Of a DNA stretch of 64,000 bases, positions 24,126-35,845 are shown one piece after another. Within the stretch, counting starts at the first letter, position 1, and every line of letters starts with the position of its first letter. The stretch is from the NCBI GenBank assembly GCA_023313575.1, contig JAJTTP010000008.1, forward strand, positions 1,426,001 to 1,490,000, read 5' to 3'. Below the pieces are notes generated by a model. That model ran no database searches. It worked only from the letters and a program-made list of their open reading frames with translations, and was not told the DNA's origin. The position numbers were made by a program, and so were the translations under genes. This stretch comes from Eutypella sp. D-1. Taxonomy: Eukaryota > Ascomycota > Sordariomycetes > Xylariales > Diatrypaceae.

Positions 24126-24912
24126 CTTGACAGAGGATGGTAAGGCTTCAGCAATTCGTAGAATATATGTCTGTCTCGAGGACCTCGGTAGTCCAGTCTT
24201 GATGGGACGAAGTTATATTGAATTCGCAGATGTTGTCTGGGTGATTAAATGTATGTATGTTTAAGTACCTACCTTGCCTCAGGTACTTATTAATTAGTGA
24301 GTACCCAGGATGTATGTTTTGCATCCACGCTGGCTGCCGGGGATGCCAAGGCTGCTTTAGAGAGTCCCACTTAAATCGGCCAGGAGCGTTGTACAAGTAC
24401 CTGCGTACCTATCATAGTACTGCCCTCATCCTCAAGGTTGGGTTTCAGAATCATCATAGGGGAACAAATAAACATAGTCACTACTTAGATGCAAAAAGGG
24501 TCCAGGATGAAGGTGGCATAGAATAGACACGGATCCATGTAAAGTGAATGAAATTAACGTCGGGGACTTTACGCCTATTATCGAAAGGTCATATCTCCCC
24601 TCCCTCCTCTCTCCAATCAAGCAAGTCTCATCCATAAACGAGTCTCTGTACGGACAGCATCTTGTCAGATGAGTTGGTGTTTGTGTGAATGTACGGACCC
24701 ATCCCAAGCAGTCCAAGGAAGAGATACCAAGTGACCAGATGGCCTCCCTCCTCAATCTAGTGCTGTCTACCTGTGAAAATCGTCCAGTATGTGAGTAATT
24801 CCCTCCACACGTGATTGCCCCGTCCTCTCAAAGAAAAGAAAGAAGGAAAACACAAGAAAAGAAAAGGCAAGACCGATGACTCTTTCCTCAGAGCATACCC
24901 GGCAAACCTCCC
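24126..24912. other. Intergenic region upstream of CENP-W
   Basis: This 787-bp spacer contains the CENP-W promoter and the 3' flank of the downstream minus-strand gene. GTACCT motifs recur at 24265-24290 and 24397-24415. A 107-codon minus-strand frame at 24432-24755 has no recognised domain and is not called. Confidence 0.5.
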
Positions 24913-26526
24913 TCACTCCTCCATTGGCGCGTCGCGATCCACGTCGCCGATGTGGGCAAGGTAGTACCCGAGGCCGGCCCAAACGCGCTGCGCGCCCGTC
25001 TTCGCGCTGTACTCCAGAACGGGCCAGTCGATCGTGATGCTTAGGCGGCGCATCTGGGCCATGAAGTCGGGGAGCAGCGAGTCGCTCCCGGGGGCCCCCA
25101 GGTACGCCAGCGCCGCCCGGTTGATCCCGAAAGGCGGCAATAGGTAGATGCGGTGGTCGCGGAGCTCCAGGCTCGACACCCCCGGCGGTCCCCGCGCCCC
25201 GATCAGCAACATCTTGTCATTATAGCGCGGCCACATCGGCAGGTCCCCCCTGCCGATTCTCGTCACGATTTTCTTTAAGGTGTTGCTGCCGCCACCACCC
25301 TCGTTTTCCGCGTCGTAGAGCGTTATGAACTGGCCCACGGGTGCCTTTGCAGCGCCGTCGTCGTCGTCCGCGATCGCGTCCAGGCGCTTGATGCCGTCTA
25401 TGCCGTAGAGCTGGACCTCGAAGCCGTCGGTGACGCGCGAGATGTCGAGGCCGTTGGTGCGATGGAGCAAGGCCTTCAGGCTGTGCGGTAGCGTGGCGCC
25501 GTGGCAGTCGCGTTCGAAGTCCCACACTAAGTCGTCGAGCCGGCTTATCTCCCCCAGCATTGCCGGGCCCCGGAACCGCGCCAGCGAGCCCCCGGCCGCT
25601 GCATGCTCGCCCCCGCTCGGAACCGCCAGCAGCGCCAGCCGGACCGCCTGCGGAGACAGCTTTTTGTAGACTAGCCAGAGGCTGTGGTAGACATTGTAGA
25701 CGCCGTTGGTCAGGCACACGTCTCTGGGGGGCGTGGGTGCCATCTCGGGCGATCCCGATTCGGCCTGCGACCTCGACGCCATCGGGTACGCGACCAGCTC
25801 GCCCAAAACGCTGTTCAGGAACCGTTCGTGGAAAATGTTCATTGGCTCGACGGAGGGGTCTGCAGGTGTCTTGGCGCGGTTGTTGTCAAGGTGGGCGAGG
25901 GCCTTCTCGCGGTTGTTGGCATGGTCGTCGTTGCCGTCTTTCTCGTTGTCCGAGGGGAGCTCCTCGTCCGTCGTCTCGTCGTCCAGTATCACCTCAATAT
26001 TCTCATGCCCGCACTCCCGCAGGGCCGAAACGAGGCGGTCGACGTGCTCGCGCAGACCAGGGAGCGTGTTCAGGGGCGTGCCGTCCCCGCTCGCGCGCAG
26101 ACACAGGCGCAGGTCCAGGCGTAGGGGTCCGGCTCCACCACGTCGGTGCTCGTCGTCGCGGCCCTGCGCGGCGCCGGGGCGGCGGGAGTGCAGCGCGGTG
26201 GCGACCGCGTCACGCACGGCGTCGATCTCCTGCTCGAAACGCGCCCGGTCCTCCTCGCTCATCAGCGAGAGCACCGCCAGGTACTCCTGCAGCGCGCGCA
26301 CCTCGGCCCACTGCCGTCGCCGGTCTCGCCGCATGGAGATGAAGTTGGCTAAGTTCGCGCAGGACAGTAGGGCCTGCATCCAGGTGAGGAGCACGGCGAG
26401 TAGGATGAACGGCCGTAGGTACATGGGGTTGTGGTGTAGGTCTATGGAGTTGTAGGCGTTGGTGAGCGCGCCGGCGATGAGGCCGGCGACGTGGGTGAGG
26501 ATGGGGAGAATGTCGGAGAACTGCAT
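24913..26526 (-). CDS. Membrane-anchored protein with C-terminal SUKH (SMI1/KNR4)-like domain
   Basis: A single exon encodes 537 residues. Two hydrophobic segments at about 5-27 and 38-63 suggest membrane insertion. A helical region rich in Glu and Arg follows (to about residue 115), then an acidic disordered linker (DDETTDEELPSDNEKDGNDD). The C-terminal half, from about residue 320, reads LDDLVWDFERDCHGATLPHS, then LKALLHRTNGLD and a Tyr/Gly segment. This fits the SMI1/KNR4 (SUKH) pattern of an early Trp, Glu, LP-x-x-L and NG. Yeast Knr4 links cell-wall signalling to growth; SUKH proteins also act as immunity proteins in bacteria. The SUKH assignment is by motif only and could be wrong. The gene is intronless and GC-rich, on the same strand as CENP-W. 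I do not know its function. Confidence 0.75.
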   Translation of the reverse strand: MQFSDILPILTHVAGLIAGALTNAYNSIDLHHNPMYLRPFILLAVLLTWMQALLSCANLANFISMRRDRRRQWAEVRALQEYLAVLSLMSEEDRARFEQEIDAVRDAVATALHSRRPGAAQGRDDEHRRGGAGPLRLDLRLCLRASGDGTPLNTLPGLREHVDRLVSALRECGHENIEVILDDETTDEELPSDNEKDGNDDHANNREKALAHLDNNRAKTPADPSVEPMNIFHERFLNSVLGELVAYPMASRSQAESGSPEMAPTPPRDVCLTNGVYNVYHSLWLVYKKLSPQAVRLALLAVPSGGEHAAAGGSLARFRGPAMLGEISRLDDLVWDFERDCHGATLPHSLKALLHRTNGLDISRVTDGFEVQLYGIDGIKRLDAIADDDDGAAKAPVGQFITLYDAENEGGGGSNTLKKIVTRIGRGDLPMWPRYNDKMLLIGARGPPGVSSLELRDHRIYLLPPFGINRAALAYLGAPGSDSLLPDFMAQMRRLSITIDWPVLEYSAKTGAQRVWAGLGYYLAHIGDVDRDAPMEE

Positions 26527-27581
26527 GTTGATGATGATGGTGGTGATGATGTTGCCGAGATGAGTTGGTTGTGTTATCCCAGGCTACGAAGCATGCCATA
26601 ATATATATACCCCCCGACCAGGCCTCATGAGTTCAAACAGGTTCGCCATTAACCTAGGGCACCCCATGGCTGCCTTCATCGATTGACCTCATTGGGTAGA
26701 CTTTCTTAGACACACCATGTTTCTCTTTTCCGCTGCTGCTTGTTATCTTGGCGCCTACGCACTTAGTCAAGCGGAAATGAATAAAGCAACATAAACCAGC
26801 AGCGTCAAAGGTAAGGATAGCTGCCTGCGTGCTGTGTCTCACTTTTTGTTCTCCTGCCTCCTGAGGCTCATAAGTAAACGAGCTGCCTACAGCCAGATGG
26901 AAGAAAAGGTCTATCTGTCTTAATGAACCTCAGAGCCAACGTTCTTTACTACAGTTCTACGACATTCAAGGCAGAAACTCCTTAGTTCACCAGCCCAAAC
27001 TGAATAGGTTCAACAATACGATCACGAAAGGAAGAGTTAGTGTAGAGTGGAGTTCATTGTGCTATCTTGTTCCGACAGGCCCTCACCACCAACTCAACCC
27101 GCTGTTGCAAGTACGCCAGTGCCTGGCGTATCATTCTCCCGGATGAAGACAGCTAGTTGAGTCGATGATGAGGGCCATTTTTCCCCCTGCGATCCTCTGA
27201 TGGGGATCCTGGCATGCGCCCAGGATTTTCTCCCCTATCAGAGGAGACGCAATCCTCCTTTTTTTCAGGGCCCTCAGCGGCTCAGCCCCACTAATAACAC
27301 TGTATCGAACCTCTTCCATCTTCATCGTCTTTGCTCGCATCACTGACTTCACTGACTGGCGGACGGTCGTCCAACCACCAGTATCACAGCGTCAGTTAGT
27401 GGTAGAGCCTAGTGAGTACAGCTTCATCCAGTTCCATCGTAACCACTTTCGCAATGCCCGTGCCCGTTACACTTATCGCCTCCCTTTCCCTTCTTCTCCA
27501 TTCCTCTCTGTCCTCCTGCTAGACGCCATCCGTCTTCAAGTAAGGTCTGTACACCCTTTCTAGAAGATGGTGCATAGACAT
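26527..27581. other. Intergenic region
   Basis: About 1.05 kb between two minus-strand genes. It starts with a GATGATGATGG-type repeat just upstream of the SUKH-like gene (26526-26560). I see no gene or RNA signature. Confidence 0.5.
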
Positions 27582-28955
27582 CTATAATGACCAACGGAAA
27601 GGGTCGACGACAAGCTTTACCTCCACGCCCGGCCTGACGATCATCTGTAAGGCTTCCTGCATGAATCGAGCAACCTCATTGTCATTAGACAAGAAATGCT
27701 CAATTTCCTCATAGGGACGGTCCTGAAGTCCTTCTTCCTCGGTATCAGAGTCGTCCTTGTCATCCTCGCCATCCTCGGTAACCCAGTAGTCCTCGTCATC
27801 CTCGTCATCCCAGTCATCCCAGTCGTCCTTGTCATCCTCGACATCCTCGATGAGGGTGTCAGGAGCAGCCACACCCTCAGCCTCGTAGACGTTGTTGGCG
27901 GCGATAAAGGCCTCAGCGCTACCGCCCTCATGTTTAGTGAGGTAACATACACCTTGGTCGCAGCGGCAATTGGGTTCGCCGAATTCATACCATGTTCTTT
28001 GACCGTGAATTTCGCGAAACTCGTCAAAGTCCACGAAGCCATTCTCATCGAACATTCCCCAATACATAGGAGGATCCTGCTGACAGCGTGGGCGAGTAGC
28101 GACCACCAAGTACACCACCTCGAGATTCTTGAAACTCTCGTCGATCCCGATCTTGCGGACCGAATCACCGCGTCTAGGCGTGAGAGAGACCATCGAAGGG
28201 GTGAGGTACTCCATGAGGAGAGCGATCTTCTTGGCCTCACACGCCCATCCTAGATGGGGTTGGAGAGCGTCTGCCATATTCATGACGCTCATCTCAAAGT
28301 TGTACTGAAAAGTGGCCCACTTCATGAAGTATTTCACGCCGAACTTAGAACCGAAGACGAATAGGTCCTTGTCGAAATCCAGCCAAGCTATATGGGACTC
28401 ATCGTTAGCGACATGCTTAAGCTGAGAGGCCTTCCACATGTTGACGTCCTCTTTATGAGTGACAGGCGTTTCAACGTCTTCGTCGAGAAAGAGGCGGGGG
28501 TAGCGTGATCCGATGACGGTGTCAACACCGACCCTGAGGGCTCGGGGGTCCACAGTCTCCAGAGACTCGTCATGGAACAGGTTGTCGACGTAAACTTTAT
28601 CCTCCACGTCGAGGGCGGCGTACTTGGTGTGCTTGGTGGCTTTGATGAAGTAGTGACGGATTGGCTTGTTTTTTGCATCCTGGTACTCCAAGAAGTCGTC
28701 CCAGATCACTACAAGAGAAGCGGAAAGAAAGGGTTAAGTCAGTAAATTTAAGATCATTACTGGGACCTAGCCTTTTATATGTATCCAAACCAGGGTAATA
28801 GGCAACATCTGGTTATGCCACAGCTAGGATTGTACATGAAAGGGCGGCTTACTCCGTCGAATCTCCGTATGGAGCTTGGTGATGGGGAAGGGCTTGTCGG
28901 CCCGTGTAGGCTGCAAAGCCGCGTCCATCACGCGAGGGTCAAACACGTCAGACAT
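27582..28955 (-). CDS. 2EXR-like fungal protein with acidic C-terminus
   Basis: Exons 28955-28853 and 28708-27582 (minus strand) give 409 residues. The splice falls within KLHTEIRRMIWDDFLEY, which fits the start of the fungal 2EXR domain (F..LP-E-[IL]R-x-x-I-W). The later NDESHIAWLDFDKDLFVFG fits that domain's second half, where an aromatic FD..D.L[YF] strand is typical. This domain is F-box-like and greatly expanded in filamentous fungi; its function is unknown. From about residue 305 the chain is very acidic, with repeats of DDWDDWDDEDDEDY and DGEDDKDDSDTEEE. The last 60 residues are ordinary. A 2EXR assignment is by motif; another F-box-like fungal family is possible. Expression and role cannot be inferred. 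Confidence 0.72.
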
Positions 28956-31790
28956 ACCTATCCCCCGCGATTAATATTAGTCAAGTGTAGATGTTTCACC
29001 TCCGGCCGAACACTAAGCCTATGCCTACCCTGTGCAGGATGCGTCGGTCCAAGATAGGGAGAAGGACGTCCTGGGGTTGGCAAATTGCCCTAGCTGTAAT
29101 ATTTTACAACAGGATAAGGGAAGGAGGAGAGAGGAGTTCGAAAGAGGGAGAACACAGGCCGGGCAACTTACTGGGCGATCGACTGGGTGGCAGGGCCTTG
29201 AAAGGAAGCGTAACCAAGAAGGCCTTCAAATCGGGCCACAAGAGAGCAGATGGGCGTCTGCTCCAGGTATGGCGAGAAGTAGATGAAGTCCGATGTAATG
29301 AGGAAAGGAGGGTTGGATGGGAGAAAAAAAAAGGTGTGGGAGAAGATGAGAGTGAAGAAGGGCAGGTCAGTTTACATCAGTCCAGAGAAAATTTTCCCTG
29401 GAAAATGGAAGTGCCTCTAGTGGGAGGATAAGGCAGACATTGAATGATAAGGAAGTACCAGCTAAACAAACCTAGAATTGGTTTGCTCAATGGGCAATGG
29501 AGGGGCATGTTGAAGCCGCGCGGCTGAGATCCCGGGTGTGGGCTGGGGCCGGGCCCGGAGAGGGTCCGGAGCCAGCATGGCAGCCGCATGGCCAATCCGG
29601 CATGCTCAGGAAGTCCTCTTAGGAAGTATGGCAGGACCCTTTACTGAAAGGCAAGGGGCAGCTAGCAGGAGCATGGATGAATGAGACTATAGGAGGGGAA
29701 TGGCATTCACTTGTTCAGGCTATGGATGACTATGGGACTAGGTAGGCCCACTGAGAGAACTGGTACAATGCGCGAATCATCAAGGAGGGCAATTCCAAGG
29801 GCATAATAGCAGGGCAAACATTGAACCATTACCAGTAGAGTGGCAAGAATGGGCAGCACTGCCACAGACTTAACGCTGGTGAATGAACATCAGCAGTTTG
29901 CAAGCAAGATGTGCAGTGCCAAGGCTATTATCAAGGCAGTAATAGAGCATCTATCTATCTCAGTTCTACATAGGATATCATAGAAAGAGCACTATGGATT
30001 GTTGAACCGGTAAACAGGGGTAGGACATAGAGGAAGTGCTAGGAACAGCACTGAGTTGCAACATTACAATACAGCAAAGAAAGATATCATGATGAATGAA
30101 TTACGGCTATACTTCTGTGCATAAGAGACCATGAATACGTCTTGGCCCTTCGCATGATTGGTATAGTAAGAGTTGCCCAGGAAGAGAACTCCTTCAGCAG
30201 CACATAGGATCACACAGCCATCAGAAGACTATAGACTGCTCATAGTATCTAATATCACATGTAACGTGTATCAGTTATACGGTAGAGATAATCAGAGGGT
30301 TTGGAACTAGGTGAATAGAAATCGACATATTCTTGGCCTTACTTAGGCAATGGGGACCATGGCAAAATGCCAAGGGTTATTCTTAGGACTGTGACGCTGG
30401 ACTGAACATCTTTGAACCGCCAATATAAAGAAACAGGCAATTATGTATGTTCATTCTAGAGTAAAAATTAGGCATTTGGAAAACTCATACTTAAGAGAAG
30501 CGACTGTCCTTGAAGTAATCATCAGAAAAGATAGTCTTCACAACAGGTGCTGAGTGATGATAGGGGCTGAGGCGCTAGCGTGGGCCTAGCCCCTATCTAC
30601 TCGAGTGCCCCAAAACGAGACATTATGCCACACAGATTCAAGAGACTAGAGGGATTGATGGTTAGTCAATCAACTCCAACTTTATGTCTGTCAGTTGAGA
30701 CTTTTTAAGTAAGGCTGCTGCTATATAGGGGGGTGTCTGATGGTAGAGCTAGGAACCTTGGGTTTGAAGATCACCCAGGTATATAAGTAGGGAATCACTC
30801 AACCCGTAGCTAGTGAATTTTTTTTTTTTGAGTTATTAGAATTGCCATAATATACCTGTTACTTTATAGCTGCCTAATGGTGTCCTCTTGGTGCTATCCT
30901 CTACACTGTATCAAAGTATCGGCCCGTATCTAAGGTAGCAGAACAGCACATAGGTAACTTGTTATATGATCGCTTTAACGCTTAAATATATGATCTATCG
31001 TCTACAAGCATGGCTGTTATTATAATATGGAAGTTTTATTTGGAGTCACCTATCAATAGACAATGTCTATCCTTTACCTGCTATACCTTTGCATCAAGAA
31101 TGGGCCCTGAAGTGTAAATGCGAGACCAGAATCTTCTACTTCCAGATATAAGATTATAGAGCCATTTCCAAGATGTGTTTACACGTCCCAGAGTAATAGT
31201 CTGACTTCATTAACCCCTCTCCATCTATGTTGGAGAAGCGGTGCTGGCTAGGTCGCCTTGGCTTGCTACTGAAACAATGGCTGGTAGTTGAGTTCCCTCA
31301 ACGCTGTAGGGAACGTGCCCCAGAGTGGCGCCCGATAGTAGCGCGTGATCATGTGTCTTTATAAGAAACATCATGCAAATCATCAATGGAGCCCGAGATC
31401 TCGTGGCCTCGGCTACTTCCGATGACGAGGCGTCTATACTGCGACATATGGTGTCAGGGTGTCCACGCGCCGATCAACCGTAGGTAGGCTCAGGAATGTT
31501 ACGAAGTTAAGTAGCCACACCAGATAACTTAATTACCTAACTGCCAGCTGAATAGTGTCGAAGAATGTCTTGGGTGCCCGTGATTTCCATTCAACCACGA
31601 ACGATGAGTCTCAGCCAGCCCCCTCTCTCCCTTGATGATAATCCCTGGATAGGCACCGGACCAAATGACATCAGTCTACGAGTCTCATCTAGGCGATGAA
31701 TATGTATTTAAAGATAGTAACCCACCTTATTTCGCTCAAAGGCCGAAACTTTGCCAAAGTCCACCGCAGAATAGTCGACTATAATCCAGA
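28956..31790. other. Gene-sparse, ORF-poor region
   Basis: About 2.8 kb without a supported gene. From 29596 to the secreted-protein gene near 31.8 kb, no frame of 60 codons exists on either strand, unlike the rest of the window where chance frames are dense. The DNA looks AT-richer and CpG-poor. A hairpin-capable inverted repeat lies at 30559-30597. No transposase or reverse-transcriptase remnant could be recognised. Confidence 0.55.
30559..30597. repeat. Inverted repeat, 10-bp perfect arms
   Basis: GATAGGGGCT (30559-30568) is matched by AGCCCCTATC (30588-30597). Four more inner pairs (AGGC with GCCT) follow a one-base bulge, giving a strong potential hairpin in non-coding DNA. Confidence 0.8.
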
Positions 31791-32139
31791 ATGAAGACCA
31801 TACTCACAACCATACTCTTTGGGGCTCTCCTCTCTGCCACCCCAAGCATTGGTGCACCTACTGAAGGTCACTCGAGAGTTACAGCATCTGCCAAGGTACT
31901 ATAACAACGTTCTGCTTGTTCATATAGTTTCAAGCTCACATGAACGGCAGCATAATGGCCATACCCATCACCAACACCACCATCACCATGTCACGGGGGC
32001 CACTGAGCTGCCCCTGGCGCCCCGTTTCTGCGACTGGAACAGGCTGACCTGCAACTCCAACGCCGACTGCCCGAAGGAATGCATCGGGGGTTGCAAGAAG
32101 TTCGACAATGGGGAGAGGCGATGCTGGCCGAAAGTCTGA
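31791..32139 (+). CDS. Small secreted protein: His-rich spacer and six-cysteine C-terminal domain
   Basis: Exons 31791-31866 and 31928-32139 give 95 residues. The N-terminus MKTILTTILFGALLSATPSIGA is a clear signal peptide, probably cleaved near residue 21-22. Residues 30-46 are His-rich (HTHHQHHHHH), which suggests metal binding or a processed spacer. The last 36 residues hold all six cysteines (60, 67, 73, 77, 81, 91), spaced C-x6-C-x5-C-x3-C-x3-C-x9-C, suggesting three disulfides in a knottin-like compact fold. Size, secretion signal and cysteine density fit effector-like or antimicrobial proteins of fungi; no named family was recognised. The donor (GTCACT) was chosen by phase. Using the nearby GTACTA donor instead breaks the frame after about 70 residues. 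The gene stands alone in about 7 kb of gene-poor DNA. Confidence 0.75.
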
Positions 32140-35100
32140 TGCGGTGAAGTAGATAGCAAAAAGGGGTTGCACTATCATGTATTCGGATATAGTAGTAAGC
32201 TAGGGTATTTCGCTTTTTACTAAAAAGGCTATTTTAACCACAACTTCCTGGTTAGGTACTCTGAGTCCTCCTACTGATACTTCGTGTCTGGAAGAGTTGT
32301 AGGCCAAGATCTCCAAGATCTGGTGATATTCATCACACCGTAGACTGGTACTTCGCGCTACAGGAGACAGGGTTTCGAAAGCAGTCTATCTAACGGTGTT
32401 AATTGGTCCAAGAATAGGAGTGGCTGATCAATTCGAGTATATTCTCTTCATATGAAGGCTTCGGGGTTTCTCAAGTCATGCATCTGACATAGAAGTGTTC
32501 CTGAGAGACAAGACTTACTTTGAATAGGACCTGGACAGGCAAAGATGCTATCCTATCACTTTGAGGCCCTGCATATATTCTAGGAATAGCTTTCATCGTC
32601 GCATGCTCTCGGGCAAGCCGCCATCGTACAGTAAGCCAACGTTGCGACGGTGGCATTTGGATCACCTTGGCGACGTGTCGCGTAGAGAACCACAGGATAT
32701 GCTGTGGCGATAATATGACGAGATGATATAGCACATACAAGATGCCTACGACCATAACTAATCTACCCTTGCCAGGGTGGGCTATTAGCACTGTAAATCG
32801 GGGCGCTCGGAAACGGACAATACTTTTTAGCGCTACAGAGCCAAATATGAGTCTGCAATCTAGATCATACAGACTACTATTGGATACGCACAAGATTGCG
32901 GCTTGTAACCTTCCTTAAATTGATACCATCGTTGCGAGGTCTTTCTATCCACTGTATCCCTAACCGCGAAGGAGGAGCCGTGGGTGAATGTTCCATACTT
33001 TCGAAGACCTCTGTGCAATAGGTTATTGGCGTAACTGATGTATCCTAAGCCTATGTTTCTTACTTCTTTGGTAATGAAAATCTGTCCACTAGGGGTTTCG
33101 AGAGGCCAGCGTAGATATGCGACGAGGTCTCTTTGAATATGATATCTAGCAAACCCAACAAGCCAAACGATAGTTCTTGTCGAAAGCAAGTGATCTCCTT
33201 TGCTCCAGCTTCGCAATTCCTTTTCTAACCTATGTCGTCTTGAACCTCGCTAACTTCCGGATCTAGTCTCTGCTGCTGTCGCTACTCGGAATGGGAGGAC
33301 CATCCCATACGACCCTGAACATGCATCTGTATACGAGCTATACCGTGAATCGTATGCAACCTGGTAGATCAAAGGGCTTCCCTTGTGATTAGGGTTGCAC
33401 TGAGATTTATACCTACCCACTTCAGCTCGTCACAGCTCGTTAGTGTGGTAGGGCTGCGCAGCCGGAAGTGTTAGATGCGTAAGGGTATCCAGTAGTGGGC
33501 TTGGCTGGCTTGGCTTGCGGGATGGAGGAGATAATTCTAGGTATCTGCGCACCCGCTCTCTTTTAAGCATCCGTAGAAATCCGGGCCACAGAGATTCGAA
33601 ATCGGACCTGTGCGAATGCCATCCTGGTGATTTCGTGTCAATGTTTAATGTCTACTCGCAGCCACCAGTATTCCTCTATTTTAGTGGTTTTAGTTCCCCT
33701 CAGCCGCCCGCTACCCCTACCGTCAACGGCCGGTTAGCATCCGGAGCCGAACTACGCTACCTTGGAAGCTGAAGCGCTGTTCTGAAGGAGCGCTAGAAGA
33801 ACTCAAGGGCTCTTGGTGCTTGGGTGGTGACTGGGGATCTATGCTGGCGGCAACTGTCTACTTAGAAGTCATACCCAAGCGACCTACGGTAAATTAATTG
33901 AATCCTACGTTTTTTTGACCTGCCTGAAATCGGGTTGGAACGACCAACCCGAGAACGAGACGCAGAATAGTGTCGCGTATATCATATTCACCTGATGGAC
34001 GCTGATGTCGCGATAGGATGTAACATTATAACAAAAAATCGAGCCAGCTAGTAAACTCAGTGTTGCATGCATATGATACAACCCTATTATGTGGCTCACT
34101 AGATCAATTGCTCCGTTCAAGCCCAATGACCTGCCCGTCGTGGCTTCTGGTGAATGCCTCCCCTTTATAGCCTCTCCCCACTTGGGTAGGCGATAGGGGA
34201 CCCATGCTCAGGACTGTAGTAAAGCATCGAAAGCGCGCAACTACTACATATGCACCCGTCACATTTATCCTCCCTCATTCGATCGAATGTTTTTACCTCG
34301 AACGACTGAAGTGTCTGTAGGACCGGATAAAAGAAAAAGAGAGAAAAGAGACAGCGTCGGCCTGAGTGCTCTGACTATGTATCTAAGGTAAGTATGAGAA
34401 AGCCATCGGGTAATTCGGATTTGACAACACAGATGTTGTAGATCTCAATAAACATATCTCGTTCGGCATATGGGTTGAGGACCCTGGGACCTATGTAGGG
34501 GTATTGGTCACAGCCCTAGTAGAATCATACGTTATTTGACATATTCCAGTGTGGCTTCAGAAGGATTCGAGAATACACAGAACCCTCGAGCATCCCGCAT
34601 CCCGCAGCCCTTTTGAGTATAGACTATTTTTAGGCTTCTAAAGTAAGAATCTAGCGCCTGTAATAGTCCGGTGGATCTGCTGGGACAGTGTTCAATGCAG
34701 TCACGCAGATCACCCTACGGATTCGTCCTACTCATCATTCCCAAGCCTTTATTTTATGGGGACGAAGCACAGCTGCACCGCCTGGCCGGCTCACGTTTGG
34801 CGTGGCTTCCAGCGAAGTCACAGGGCGAATGGAACGTCAAGGACTAGGTTCTCAGATAGACTCGATCCCTCGCAGCCCAAGGCAGCCTTGTTACATAATT
34901 TGGTGACGATTTAACTTGGCTAAGTATCAAACTAATGCCTCGACAACTTGGAAATCTTGGTATGGGAGGAGACCGGGGAAGCGGCCAAGCGTCTCAGATC
35001 TCATCGTAGGTGATGGTATTGTATAGGTTTATAATATTTTATTATAAGTGGGAGACGAGCCAAGCGAAGCCAGAACATGCTATGACGATGAAGCTATGGC

Positions 35101-35845
35101 GGTGATGACGGAACCGGCATTCATAGTGGCAGCACGAAGACAGAGCATACAACACAGTAGTTATAGATGTAGAGAGGTATATTGGATAGCTGGGTGACCA
35201 TGACTCTTTCCAGATAAGACGATCGAGACGGTGAGATACTGTAGGCATCGAGCCCCTTGCCCCTAACTTGGCAAGATCCATGCTCCAGGGGGTGGGTATG
35301 TGGTCCGGACTCATTGGTGTACTCCGTACCGCGTGCATTCTGACTGGGTGTGCCGCCACAAAATGATGCATTCCTCCTCGACGTGCCTGCAGATCACTTG
35401 TCGGGCAGGAGACTATCAGTTAACTTCCGTTTCCGACCATCTCTGCAACCCATCCCGCCGAAGCTGACAGACCCGTACTACGTAAGGTGGCCGGCCCGGC
35501 TATGGGCCAAAGTGTCGATGGGGCGTGCGGAACAAAAAAGCTTGGACGGGCGATCGCCAGTCAAACTAACTAGCGTCCCTATCAATGGAACTGAGCCAGC
35601 ATCTGCGCCCTGCCTGCCTGCTTGCCTCTCCCTCTGGGGCGGTTGGCAGAGTATGAGGTAGTCTTCTTGCGCCGCCGAGCGAATCCTTCGGGTGAAGGGT
35701 ATACAATACTGTGTATATAAGGCGGATCGCCACCCTCGTGACGAGGTCATGATCCCCTCCGGTCTCTAGCCCATTCCTGAGCCCACGACAACTGATCCTC
35801 ATTTGTTCCTCCGTTCCCTCGTTCGAAGCCAAACAATCCACCACA
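32140..35845. other. Gene-sparse region
   Basis: This spacer of 3.7 kb separates the small secreted protein from the GH43 gene. Two overlapping minus-strand frames (32471-32893, 140 codons; 32860-33216, 118 codons) lack a recognisable domain and may be chance or the remains of an old gene. The rest shows nothing I can name. Promoter sequences of the GH43 gene must lie just before 35846, where the DNA turns pyrimidine-rich. Confidence 0.5.

Noticed and set aside
24432..24755. 107-codon minus-strand frame upstream of CENP-W
   Set aside because: No domain or coding bias; more likely untranslated or spacer DNA.
29596..31790. Degenerate transposon
   Set aside because: No terminal repeats, target-site duplications or protein remnants could be recognised, so it is left as unexplained gene-poor DNA.
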